Shown here piece by piece: positions 24,907 through 33,333 of a stretch of 43,956 bases of DNA (the stretch's first letter is position 1; every line of letters begins with the position of its first letter). Under the pieces are notes generated by a model, which was given only the letters and a program-made list of their open reading frames with translations, was not told where the DNA came from and did not search any database. A program made the position numbers and the translations under genes. Where the stretch lies: positions 1 through 43,956 of the forward strand of contig NZ_KB910961.1 of NCBI RefSeq assembly GCF_000383235.1. The letters run 5' to 3'. The stretch is from Bacillus sp. 123MFChir2. GTDB lineage: Bacteria; Bacillota; Bacilli; Bacillales; Bacillaceae_G.

Positions 24907-25827
24907 ATGAAGTTTTTTCAACGATTTATACAGGAGAAAAACTTACATACACATGTAATTATTATGGGAGCAATTCTGCAAAAGCAAAAAAATAGAGAAG
25001 GAAACGAGCAACGTGGTGAAAGAATAGAAAGAGAAGAGGATATAGAAAAATATTTTCGTCCGTCATGCTTTCATGTTCTTAATAATCGTTTTAATTATCA
25101 ATTTTTTGATCCTTTTATTGATAAGAAATACAATCAAATCATTCTTTCCTCGTCGCTTATGAACTCACCAGAAAATACAATTATTCATTATTTCAGTGCT
25201 TTACGAGAAGCTGAAAATCTTACGAAAAATAAAAAGGGAGGATGCGGGACTGTTGGACTGTCAAAAATACCGTATCCCGTTGCTTATAATTTTTTTACAA
25301 GTCAATATCAAAAAAGAGTTCCCTATAAAAGTTATTTACGTTCGTTCGAAGGAATTGGACATATCAATTTAATAAAACTAGAACCGTTACATCGAGATAA
25401 AAAATACCCAAAGGCAAATCGTTATTTCTTTGAAATGGAAACGATTGAAGGTTCGGCTAAAGGAGGAACATACTTTGCTTATTATTACGGCTATATTTAT
25501 ATAGAAAAGGAAAGCAATTCGTACAAAATTGCTGATATCGAGCTATACGGTGAAGATTTTTTATGTGCGGCTTATCACTTTTGGCAACATAATGCAGAGA
25601 TGGTTGTTGATACAAAATTCGGGAATTGGTGTAAACTTGTAAAAGAAAGACTTCCAACAAAACAGGAAGGTTATACGAAACAAATTGATGCGATTGGAAC
25701 TGATGGGAACAAATATCGCTTTGTATTTTTTCAACTAACAAATCATACAGATATTTTGGCCATACAATATAAAAAGAATACGAAAGGCAAATGGGAGTTT
25801 ATTGAAATCGATCCTGAAAAATGTTAA
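24907..25827 (+). CDS. Unidentified 306-residue protein
   Basis: I do not recognise a family. The protein is soluble-looking, rich in Lys, Tyr, Phe and Asn. It has a highly charged stretch at about 35-50, a K-K-G-G-C-G-T-V-G-L-S-K-I-P motif in the middle, and an aromatic G-G-T-Y-F-A-Y-Y-Y-G-Y-I-Y-I strand. The C-terminus ends W-E-F-I-E-I-D-P-E-K-C. ATG 24907 follows GGGGTGAAGTGG, a plausible binding site. It is a single gene between the divergent deacetylase and a bcr1-like repeat. Codon use is like the neighbours. Confidence 0.7.
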   Translation: MKFFQRFIQEKNLHTHVIIMGAILQKQKNREGNEQRGERIEREEDIEKYFRPSCFHVLNNRFNYQFFDPFIDKKYNQIILSSSLMNSPENTIIHYFSALREAENLTKNKKGGCGTVGLSKIPYPVAYNFFTSQYQKRVPYKSYLRSFEGIGHINLIKLEPLHRDKKYPKANRYFFEMETIEGSAKGGTYFAYYYGYIYIEKESNSYKIADIELYGEDFLCAAYHFWQHNAEMVVDTKFGNWCKLVKERLPTKQEGYTKQIDAIGTDGNKYRFVFFQLTNHTDILAIQYKKNTKGKWEFIEIDPEKC

Positions 25828-25845
25828 TAAATTAACTTGTGTAAA

Positions 25846-25986
25846 TATAAGTTGGAAAATAGATATTTGACCTTTTTTAGGGGGCGGGAGCATAAAAATG
25901 GTCAAGGCCTTTTTATGCCACAGGCAAGGTTAAAATAAAAGAAGATGAGTATGGGGTATGTTTTATTCTGCATAGTAGCATATGTT
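25846..25986 (+). repeat. bcr1-like repeat, copy C (diverged)
   Basis: Keeps GGGAGCA...AAATGGTCAAGGCCTTTTTATGCCAC, GCAAGGTTAAAATAAAAGA and the final TTTTATTCTGCATAGTAGCA, with a shortened arm. This is the most diverged of the five copies. It lies between the unknown protein gene and the hydrolase operon. Confidence 0.65.
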
Positions 25987-26063
25987 AAAAAATACAGATG
26001 AAAATTTATTAGAAATTTATTTTTATCTTGTATCCTTTCAATATAGCTTGAAAGGAGAATTCT

Positions 26064-27047
26064 ATGAGAAAATTTTGTAAAGTAGTAAAAAATATATTTG
26101 TTGTGTTTATTGCGGTTATTTTACTTGTATCAGTATCTGTATGTATATATCATAACTACCAATTAAGCAAAGAATTAGCGTTAATGAAAAGTAATGGGAC
26201 ATTAGTTGATTTTAATAATAAGAAAATTAATGTATATAATGAAGGTAGCGGTGAAGATACATATGTATTTATGTCTGGTTCTGGGATCGCTGCTCCTGTT
26301 TATGAAATGAAAGGAGTATATAGTAAGTTTTCAAAAGAAAATAAGATTGCTGTTGTAGAAAGAGCGGGTTATGGGAACAGCGATGTTTTTAATGATGGAA
26401 GGGATATTGATAAAATATTAGATCAAACGAGAGAAGTGCTTATTAAAAGTGGAAATAAACCTCCTTATATATTAGTTCCGCATTCAATATCGGGAATAGA
26501 AGCTATTTATTGGGCACAAAAATATCCAGAGGAAATCAAGGGGATTATTGCGTTAGATATTGGTTTACCTCAGCAGTATGTGAAATATAAAAGCGAAGTG
26601 GATAAGTCAACATTAAAAATAAGAGGAATAAATATCTTAACAAAAATGGGTATTCATCGACTTCTACCTTCTACTACATATAATCCTGAAGTGATTCGAC
26701 AATCTTTTTTAACTAAACATGAAAAAGAAATTTATAAAGCAATATCGTATAAACAGTTTTTTAATAATGATATGAAACAAGAGCTCTTACATTCTTACGA
26801 AAACAGTAAAAAATCCGTTAACCTTCCGATACCAAAAGAAACACCTATATTATTTTTAGATGCAGTTGCAGATCAATATAAAAACTCGAAATATACAAAA
26901 CAACATTATAAAGATTATCAAGAATTTGCAGAACAACTTGAAATAGCAGATGTTATAAAATTGAGGGGGACGCACAGCATTTATTTATATCAGGCTGATG
27001 AAATATATAAGCTTTCTAAGGAATTTATCAATAAAAAAGTGAAATGA
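26064..27047 (+). CDS. Membrane-anchored alpha/beta hydrolase
   Basis: 327 residues. One N-terminal membrane segment (about 10-31, V-F-I-A-V-I-L-L-V-S-V-S-V), then an alpha/beta hydrolase domain outside the membrane. The nucleophile elbow is V-P-H-S-I-S-G, the oxyanion region M-S-G-S-G-I-A-A, an acidic residue lies in L-F-L-D-A-V-A-D, and the catalytic His is in R-G-T-H-S-I-Y. It is the first gene of an operon: its stop overlaps the first ATG of the response regulator, which overlaps the sensor kinase. ATG 26064 follows AAAGGAGAA. The substrate is unknown; the context suggests that it makes, removes or is controlled by the signal of the two-component system. Confidence 0.85.
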   Translation: MRKFCKVVKNIFVVFIAVILLVSVSVCIYHNYQLSKELALMKSNGTLVDFNNKKINVYNEGSGEDTYVFMSGSGIAAPVYEMKGVYSKFSKENKIAVVERAGYGNSDVFNDGRDIDKILDQTREVLIKSGNKPPYILVPHSISGIEAIYWAQKYPEEIKGIIALDIGLPQQYVKYKSEVDKSTLKIRGINILTKMGIHRLLPSTTYNPEVIRQSFLTKHEKEIYKAISYKQFFNNDMKQELLHSYENSKKSVNLPIPKETPILFLDAVADQYKNSKYTKQHYKDYQEFAEQLEIADVIKLRGTHSIYLYQADEIYKLSKEFINKKVK

Positions 27048-27058
27048 AGGTTTGCATA

Positions 27059-27730
27059 ATGAAGGGATATCATATTTTAATAGTTGAAGATGATTTGATG
27101 ATTGGTGATTTATTGCAAAAAATTTTGCAACGCGAAGGGTACAATGTATGTTGGAAGAAAGAGGGGGGAAATATTAATGAAATCATCCATGAGATAGATT
27201 TAGTCATAATGGATATTATGTTGCCAGGTGAAGATGGCTACCAAATTACAAAGAAAATAAAAAATCTCGGATTAAATATTCCAGTTATTTTTCTATCCGC
27301 TCGAAATGATATGGATAGCAAACTCCAAGGATTGACAATCGGGGAAGATTATATGATAAAGCCTTTTGATCCTCGAGAGTTATTATTAAGGATGCAGAAA
27401 ATGCTAGATAATCAATATGGTACTTTTACACAAATCAAACATGTATACATCGATGCAGAATATAAAAAGGTTTTCAAAAATAGTCTGCATAATGAAGTTG
27501 TATTTACCGCGATTGAGCGTAAAATATTCTTTTATTTATATGAAAATAAGGATAGGATTTTAACGAAAGAACATTTTTTTGATTACTTATGGCAACTTGA
27601 AGACCGAAATCCAAATATCGTGAATGTACATATTAAAAAAATTAGGACAAAAATTAATGATAAAAACGGGGAAATTATTCAAAATATATATGGAGAAGGG
27701 TATCGATTAAATACCTATATGAAGAAATGA
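27059..27730 (+). CDS. OmpR-family response regulator
   Basis: 223 residues from ATG 27059, which has AAGG 8 bases upstream; ATG 27044, overlapping the hydrolase stop, is possible. Receiver domain: acidic pair V-E-D-D, phosphorylated Asp in V-I-M-D-I-M-L-P-G-E-D-G (Asp52 from this start), Ser in L-S-A-R, Lys in M-I-K-P-F. Winged-helix output domain at about 125-220, with N-I-V-N-V-H-I-K-K-I-R-T-K-I and G-E-G-Y-R-L. The receiver ends G-E-D-Y-M-I-K-P, where most relatives have G-A-D-D-Y. It overlaps the kinase gene by four bases (ATGA). Confidence 0.93.
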   Translation: MKGYHILIVEDDLMIGDLLQKILQREGYNVCWKKEGGNINEIIHEIDLVIMDIMLPGEDGYQITKKIKNLGLNIPVIFLSARNDMDSKLQGLTIGEDYMIKPFDPRELLLRMQKMLDNQYGTFTQIKHVYIDAEYKKVFKNSLHNEVVFTAIERKIFFYLYENKDRILTKEHFFDYLWQLEDRNPNIVNVHIKKIRTKINDKNGEIIQNIYGEGYRLNTYMKK

Positions 27731-28728
27731 AATTAAAGAAGAAATACCAGATATTATTATTTTCCGCTATTAGTAGCGTACCATTGTTATTGCTGTTGAT
27801 TAGTGTCCTTATGTCAGTAATCTATGATAGTGTCTTTAAAGCGAAAAACAAACACATTCCTTTTCATGAATCATTTGCATATCCTACAATGCTAGTTATC
27901 TTTTTTGTATCACTATTATTGTTAGCCATTTTATTCTCAAAATCAATTAACTCGCTATTAAATAAAATAAATATATTAAATAAAACGATTCGACATTTAG
28001 CTAGCGATAAAAAGCTCCCGAATACATTAGATGTGAAAAGCGATGATGAAGTAGGGGAATTAATTAGATCTGTAAATTTATTGATTGAAAGAACTACATA
28101 TCGTGAATTAGAATTTAAACAGCAAGAGGAAATGAAAAAAGAACTATTAAATAAACTAAGACATGATATTAATACACCTTTAACAGCTATGAGATTACAA
28201 TTATTTTATTTAGAAGATCAATATCATGGCAAATCACAGGTACTAGAATCGTTATATCAACAAATACAGTATATTGCTGAATTAACCAATGAATTTAAAT
28301 TTCAATCTACAGATACGTTAGAGAATTCTTATATTGTAAATGATGATGTAAATATACATGATCTATTAGAAATGATGGTTAAAAAGTGGAGTTATCTGTA
28401 TAGTATGCATGACATGGAATTAATATATAATCCAAAAAATATAAATGTGATATGGACTAGTAACGATTTGTGGCTTCAAAGATTATTTGATAACATTTTT
28501 CAGAATACGTTACAACATTCAAAAGCTAAAAAACTTGTGATAATGATTGAAGATAGTGTTGTTTCTATTCGGGATAACGGAATTGGTTTTGATATGAATG
28601 AGAAAAGTACGGGACTGGGATTAAAAATAATCGAGGATATATCTAGACTGCTCAATATCAAATATACTTTACAGTCAAATAAAGATGGGACTCTATTTTG
28701 CTTTACCGCAGTCGAAAAAAATATATAA
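27727..28728 (+). CDS. Sensor histidine kinase
   Basis: 333 residues. Two membrane segments (about 8-32 and 52-71) with only about 20 residues between them, so there is almost no extracellular sensor. A HAMP-like linker (72-125) follows, then the H-box K-L-R-H-D-I-N-T-P-L-T-A with His146. The ATPase domain has the N-box Q-N-T-L-Q-H-S, G1 box R-D-N-G-I-G-F and G2 box G-L-G-L-K-I-I-E-D. The short loop suggests that it senses the membrane or a partner, as intramembrane-sensing kinases do. The co-transcribed hydrolase is an obvious candidate partner. A terminator follows at 28769. Confidence 0.93.
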   Translation: MKLKKKYQILLFSAISSVPLLLLLISVLMSVIYDSVFKAKNKHIPFHESFAYPTMLVIFFVSLLLLAILFSKSINSLLNKINILNKTIRHLASDKKLPNTLDVKSDDEVGELIRSVNLLIERTTYRELEFKQQEEMKKELLNKLRHDINTPLTAMRLQLFYLEDQYHGKSQVLESLYQQIQYIAELTNEFKFQSTDTLENSYIVNDDVNIHDLLEMMVKKWSYLYSMHDMELIYNPKNINVIWTSNDLWLQRLFDNIFQNTLQHSKAKKLVIMIEDSVVSIRDNGIGFDMNEKSTGLGLKIIEDISRLLNIKYTLQSNKDGTLFCFTAVEKNI

Positions 28729-28768
28729 AGCGTACTTTGAAATTGTCTATAATGTTACACTTTATATT

Positions 28769-28810
28769 AAAAAAGGTGCATCACTAATTATATAGTGGTG
28801 TACCTTTTTT
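28769..28810 (+). terminator. Terminator of the hydrolase/two-component operon
   Basis: AAAAAGGTGCATCACTA / TAGTGGTGTACCTTTTT arms with G-T pairs, then TTTCTTC. Confidence 0.85.
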
Positions 28811-29002
28811 TCTTCTTTAACTAACCTTATCCCCCGATTAGAACAAGTCAGTTAAAGAAGAAAATTATATAATTGGTTCATTGAAAATATAAAGGAAATG
28901 TTATAATAGTACTTTGAATATTGTGTTGATTACAGCTCAATACGGACGTACACGTGATTTAGACATATAGAAGGATAATATTAAGATTGGAGGGGGAGTA
29001 AG

Positions 29003-29633
29003 GTGGCCGTTGAATTGTTTATCAAAGGATTAATGATTGGACTTAGTATTGCAGCCCCTGTTGGACCTATTGGAGTTTTATGTATACGACGCACACTGGC
29101 GCATGGGAAATTTATTGGTTTTATGTCGGGTTTAGGCGCAGCAACAGCTGATGGTCTGTATGGGATGATTGCTGGACTCGGCTTAACACTTATAACTAAT
29201 TTTTTAATTGAACAACAAGGATGGATTCATTTTATTGGTGGTGTGTTTTTTATTATATTTAGGACTGAAAATTTTTGTTTCAAAACCGTCAAAAACATCA
29301 GCTAAAGCGAATAGTAATAATGCCTTTTCAGCATATGTTTCTACATTTTTTTTAACTGTAACAAATCCAGTAACCATTTTATCTTTCTTAGCTATTTTTT
29401 CTGGGCTCGGAATTTCTAATTTGAATGATGATACGACGACTATCTTAATTGTAGTATTGGGATTATTTTTAGGTTCAACATTATGGTGGTTAATTCTTAG
29501 TAGTGCAACTGGAATATTGATGAATCGAATGAAAAATTTTTCTTTAAATATTGTGAATCGTATTTCTGGCTTCATTTTATTAATGTTCGGTTTATGGTCT
29601 ATGTACAGTCTAGTTAAAGGATTTTTTAATTAA
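29003..29633 (+). pseudogene. LysE/RhtB-family exporter, frameshifted
   Basis: About 210 residues in two frames. The first, from GTG 29003 after GGAGGGGGAG, shows the family opening I-G-L-S-I-A-A-P-V-G-P-I-G-V-L and ends wrongly at 29305. The second frame resumes with Y-L-G-L-K-I-F, then F-F-L-T-V-T-N-P-V-T-I-L-S-F (the second family motif) and the last membrane segments to 29633. Removing one T from the run of six at 29246-29251 would join them as G-G-V-F-L-L-Y-L-G-L-K. Intact members export amino acids. This may be a real pseudogene or a sequencing error in a T run. Confidence 0.82.
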
Positions 29634-29854
29634 AATAAAAGGTCTTAAACTATCGTTTCAAATTTTGTCTTTTTCAAGAAAAATGTTTTTAAAATATAGG
29701 AGTTAGCAATAGGTAGGTTCGGAAAAGATTAGCTTTAAAATTTCACATACCGTATTTTGTTTAAAAATAGGAAAATCAAAAAGTAATGTCGAATATATCA
29801 TGAGTGACAATAGATAGTAAAGAATATAAACAATAACTAATAGGAGAGATACAT

Positions 29855-30565
29855 ATGGAACCAATAGAGGCAGCTAAACAAACTCTTGTATCCCATTTTC
29901 CAAATTGTGACGCAGCCCTTTTAGGTGGGAGCATTGCGAGAGGAGAAGGAACAAAAACTTCGGATTTGGACATTATCATTTTTGATAGTACGCTTTCTTC
30001 AGCGTATCGTAAATCTTTCATAGCTAACGGATGGCCTGTTGAAGTATTCGTACACAGCTTTACGTCTTATAAAGACTTTTTTGCGAGTGATTGTAAACGT
30101 GGGCGACCATCTTTGCCGCAGCTCGTTGTAGAAGGAATTGTGCTAAAAGATAGAAATGTCGTCATGCCATCTATAAAGAAAGAAGCGCAGCAACTATTAG
30201 AAAAAGGACCTGAACCTTGGACAAAAGAAATGATACAACAAAAACGTTATTTTATTACGGATGTGTTAGACGATTTTATTGGTGCAGCAAAGCAAGAAGA
30301 TCAATTGTTTATCGCAAATCATCTGGCGGATCTTGTTCATGAGTTTATTTTGCGCATGAATAATTGCTGGACAGGACACTCGAAGTGGTTCATGAAAACT
30401 TTAAAGAAATATGATGAACAGGTTGCTGCAGAGTTTGTATCTGTATTTGAACAGCTTTATAAAACGGGAGAGAAGGAGCAAATTATTCTATTTGTGAATG
30501 GTATTCTAGATAAGTACGGAGGTCGTCTTTTTGAGGGATTTTGTATTGGGGAGGTTGAAAAGTAA
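29855..30565 (+). CDS. Nucleotidyltransferase-domain protein
   Basis: 236 residues. The N-terminal polymerase-beta-like nucleotidyltransferase core has L-L-G-G-S-I-A-R-G-E-G-T-K-T-S-D-L-D-I (about 22-40), the GS...D-x-D metal site, with a third acid probably in V-E-V-F-V-H. A helical C-terminal half follows. Such proteins transfer a nucleotide to small molecules (aminoglycosides), proteins or RNA. No toxin partner of HEPN type is adjacent, so a MNT/HEPN toxin-antitoxin pair is not supported. The TAA stop shares its last A with the ATG of the next gene (TAATG), so the two are coupled. Confidence 0.82.
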   Translation: MEPIEAAKQTLVSHFPNCDAALLGGSIARGEGTKTSDLDIIIFDSTLSSAYRKSFIANGWPVEVFVHSFTSYKDFFASDCKRGRPSLPQLVVEGIVLKDRNVVMPSIKKEAQQLLEKGPEPWTKEMIQQKRYFITDVLDDFIGAAKQEDQLFIANHLADLVHEFILRMNNCWTGHSKWFMKTLKKYDEQVAAEFVSVFEQLYKTGEKEQIILFVNGILDKYGGRLFEGFCIGEVEK

Positions 30566-31224
30566 TGGGTCTTAATAAACTTTTGATAAAGGATTTCTCA
30601 CAACTCATTCCTTCTTCTGTAGAAATAGGTCTATATTTATATGACACCAAAACAAAGGAAACTTTATGTATAAATGAAAATAAAAAGTTTCCTTTAGCGA
30701 GTTTAGCAAAATGGATTGTAGGTAGTATTGCTTTTCAGAAACATGAGTATATAGCGCCTCTAACAATTAAAAAGGCTATTAGTAAACATTCGAGAGAAGC
30801 ATATGATTCTATTTTAGAAAAAATTGATATAAGAGAGATTAATACTGAATTAAGGTATAGGAAACTCGATATACTCGTAAACAAGGATAATACAAGTATC
30901 ACTCAAAATTGTGGAACACCAGCAAGTATATTTCAGTTCATGAAATTCTTATATCAGTACGAAAAAGAGAATACGTTTATCTTCGAATCTTTAAAAGAAC
31001 AAGAAGATCCAGATGGCTTCCGATTTTCTAATCAATATGAATGGCTGCATATGACTGGTGGACTTGAAACAGTTTGTAATGATGTTGGTTATTTATATTT
31101 AGAAGATAGAGTGTTATTTTGTATTGGATTTGTTCGAGCAAAAGGTGAAAATACAGAGTGGCATCAACTTGAACAAGCACTGAAAAATATAGGAGAATTA
31201 ATTGTACAAACATATAAAAAATGA
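30565..31224 (+). CDS. Class A beta-lactamase-like serine hydrolase
   Basis: 219 residues, shorter than the usual 260-290. It has F-P-L-A-S-L-A-K-W with the Ser46-x-x-Lys49 pair typical of penicillin-binding serine hydrolases, and near residue 165 H-M-T-G-G-L, in the place of the K-T-G triad, with Met instead of Lys/Arg. No clear S-D-N motif and no signal peptide are visible, so it appears cytoplasmic and probably does not hydrolyse beta-lactams efficiently. It is coupled to the nucleotidyltransferase upstream (TAATG) and followed directly by a GNAT gene. Function unknown. Confidence 0.68.
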   Translation: MGLNKLLIKDFSQLIPSSVEIGLYLYDTKTKETLCINENKKFPLASLAKWIVGSIAFQKHEYIAPLTIKKAISKHSREAYDSILEKIDIREINTELRYRKLDILVNKDNTSITQNCGTPASIFQFMKFLYQYEKENTFIFESLKEQEDPDGFRFSNQYEWLHMTGGLETVCNDVGYLYLEDRVLFCIGFVRAKGENTEWHQLEQALKNIGELIVQTYKK

Positions 31225-31235
31225 GGAATGATTAC

Positions 31236-31790
31236 ATGATTAGTTTACCAAATATTCAATTAAGAGAATTATCGCTAAATGATATAGAAGATCGTTATCA
31301 ATGGTCATTGGATAAAGAAGTAACGAAGCATTTAGTTGTACCAGATCAGTATCCACCATTCACACGTGAAGAGACAAGAAGATGGATTGAAATGTGTATC
31401 AATCGAACGAATGGTTATGAACAAAGAGCAATTTGTTCTGAAGATGATGTGCATATCGGATGGGTAGATTTGAAAAATTTCGATAGAACAAATAAAAATG
31501 CAGAGCTAGGAATTGCGATTGGAGATAAACGATATTGGGGAAAAGGATATGGAATGGCTGCTTTATACAAAATGCTGCAAATTGGCTATGAACAGTTCGA
31601 TTTAGAAAAAATTTGGCTGCGAGCAGATGCAGATAATACGAATGCGATGAAAAGTTATGAAAAGGCTGGATTTGTATGTGAAGGATTAATGAGAAAAGAT
31701 CGACTGAGACACGGAGAATTTATTGATCGGTATCGTTTTAGTATGTTAAAAGAAGAATTTATGGAGTTGTTGGCTATCATGAAGGAGTGA
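31236..31790 (+). CDS. GNAT acetyltransferase, RimJ/RimL type
   Basis: 184 residues from ATG 31236 (TGAGGA 8 bases upstream); ATG 31221 overlaps the previous gene and lacks a site. It shows I-Q-L-R-E-L-S-L-N-D-I-E-D, E-L-G-I-A-I-G-D-K-R-Y-W-G-K-G-Y-G for the acetyl-CoA loop, and D-A-D-N-T-N-A-M-K-S-Y-E-K-A-G-F. This is the RimJ/RimL-like group that acetylates N-termini or small amines. It is the third gene of a tightly packed run from 29855. The substrate cannot be assigned. Confidence 0.88.
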   Translation: MISLPNIQLRELSLNDIEDRYQWSLDKEVTKHLVVPDQYPPFTREETRRWIEMCINRTNGYEQRAICSEDDVHIGWVDLKNFDRTNKNAELGIAIGDKRYWGKGYGMAALYKMLQIGYEQFDLEKIWLRADADNTNAMKSYEKAGFVCEGLMRKDRLRHGEFIDRYRFSMLKEEFMELLAIMKE

Positions 31791-31798
31791 CGAATTAA

Positions 31799-31944
31799 CT
31801 TTTATTAGTAGTACAAGGAGAAGTGTATGTGTGCAGGGAAAATAAAGAAATAATGTATATTTAAGCAGGACAAGTACTGGTTTGATGGCGATTGTAATAG
31901 AAGGAGAAGATCTATCAGTGGATATGCCTATACTACAAAAGTAG
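31799..31944 (+). pseudogene. Remnant of a cupin-type (AraC-like) protein
   Basis: The frame from 31799 reads L-L-L-V-V-Q-G-E-V-Y-V-C-R-E-N-K-E-I, stop, A-G-Q-V-L-V, stop, the look of a cupin strand pair. After a shift, M-A-I-V-I-E-G-E-D-L-S-V-D-M-P-I-L-Q-K and a stop follow. No start codon, several stops. The identity as a sensor domain of an AraC-type regulator is a guess. Confidence 0.35.
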
Positions 31945-32034
31945 TAAATACGTTATCCCTCTTTAAGTGGATTTTTTTACGAAGTATATTTTATAAACTA
32001 GTAATAAAAGTATAAACATTGTGAGGGATACTAT

Positions 32035-32799
32035 ATGATTACACATTTTTCAGATATAGAATTACAAACATTATCCATTGAAGGTGCAAAGCAAGTATAT
32101 GCTGATATACTACAATTTCCGATTGCAAAACAAACCGAAACGTACATTCAATTTCAAATTACGCCTTTTACTACCATTAGCTTCAAAGAAATATTAGAAC
32201 CAATCGTGCCAACTCATTTTGCTTTTCAAGTGCCATACTCTCTGTTTGATGAAATTGCATTGTGGCTCACACAATTGGGTGTTCAAATTTTGAAAGATAA
32301 ACAAGGAGAAAAGGTTACGTATCATTCTAAGGTAAGTAAAGCTATATATTTCAAAGACGGTGATGGGAATATTCTTGAGATTATTTCACACAAATATATT
32401 AAAGAAGAGGTTTTACAAAGAAATGGTCCTTTGCAAGTTATGTATGTTCGAGAAGTCGGATTTCCAGTTCCGTCTGTTCCTATGTTTCGAGAATGGCTGA
32501 AAACTACATTGCAAATGAAGACGATGCATGACCAAGATATATTCAACTTTGTAATTGGAGGAACTGCACATGCAGTTGTTGTGAAAGAAGGAAGGCCATG
32601 GATTCCAATTGATATGAGAGCATTAATGCCGAAAATGAACATTACTTTTGGAACTCCGGATATAGAATTTATCCAAAAAGTAAATAAAGAAGAAGACACA
32701 TTACAGTTTAAACAGCATTCTTATTTTATTACGTTGAAATATACACCGGAATTTCTAAACAATATCCCACAACAATTATTTTTACCTTTATCTTTATGA
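32035..32799 (+). CDS. Two-domain VOC (glyoxalase/dioxygenase) family protein
   Basis: 254 residues. Two vicinal-oxygen-chelate units. The first ends with Y-F-K-D-G-D-G-N-I-L-E-I, the usual metal-side Glu motif; the second is less clear (about 135-245). Members include glyoxalase I, fosfomycin resistance proteins and extradiol dioxygenases, so the reaction cannot be assigned. ATG 32035 follows GTGAGGGA. The GNAT gene downstream begins 18 bases after its stop and is likely co-transcribed. Confidence 0.78.
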   Translation: MITHFSDIELQTLSIEGAKQVYADILQFPIAKQTETYIQFQITPFTTISFKEILEPIVPTHFAFQVPYSLFDEIALWLTQLGVQILKDKQGEKVTYHSKVSKAIYFKDGDGNILEIISHKYIKEEVLQRNGPLQVMYVREVGFPVPSVPMFREWLKTTLQMKTMHDQDIFNFVIGGTAHAVVVKEGRPWIPIDMRALMPKMNITFGTPDIEFIQKVNKEEDTLQFKQHSYFITLKYTPEFLNNIPQQLFLPLSL

Positions 32800-32817
32800 A
32801 ACATGGAGGAACGAAAA

Positions 32818-33300
32818 ATGAAGGGAGCTGCCTTATACGTAGAGAAAAATAATAATTACTATATTTCTACCAATAAAGATTCGTTGCAAATCGATACAAT
32901 TCATAATTTTCTTAGCAATGATTCCTATTGGGAAAAAGGAATACAGAAAGAGTTAGTTGCCGAAGGGATTAAAAATTCATCACTTTGTTATGGTGTATAT
33001 GAAAGTGAAACGAATCAACAAATCGGATTTGCAAGGGTTGTTACAGATTTTGTGCGCTTTTCTTGGTTGGCAGATGTCTTTATTTTGCCCGCATATAGAG
33101 GAAAAGGATTAAGTAAGTGGTTAATAGAGACGATTGTAAAGCATCCAAACCTTAACGGAACACGATTTATGTTAGTTACAAAAGATGCACATGCGTTATA
33201 TGAGCAATTTGGATTCGAAAGAATTATAGAACCAGAGAAATTTATGATGAGAAAAATAAATATGGAAATTGTTATGAAAAACTATAAATTAGAGTTTTAA
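32818..33300 (+). CDS. GNAT acetyltransferase
   Basis: 160 residues from ATG 32818, with GGAGGAA 7-8 bases upstream; ATG 32803 overlaps that site. It contains I-G-F-A-R-V-V-T-D, A-D-V-F-I-L-P-A-Y-R-G-K-G-L-S-K-W-L (acetyl-CoA loop) and A-L-Y-E-Q-F-G-F. This is the pattern of small GNAT proteins often annotated as YitH/YhfO-like. Substrate unknown. Confidence 0.86.
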   Translation: MKGAALYVEKNNNYYISTNKDSLQIDTIHNFLSNDSYWEKGIQKELVAEGIKNSSLCYGVYESETNQQIGFARVVTDFVRFSWLADVFILPAYRGKGLSKWLIETIVKHPNLNGTRFMLVTKDAHALYEQFGFERIIEPEKFMMRKINMEIVMKNYKLEF

Positions 33301-33333
33301 AAATCGGCTTTCTAGTAAAAGGGGGACTTATGT

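Noticed and set aside
29855-31224. MNT/HEPN type toxin-antitoxin pair
   Set aside because: The partner of the nucleotidyltransferase has S-x-x-K and a beta-lactamase-like layout, not the R-x4-6-H motif of HEPN.
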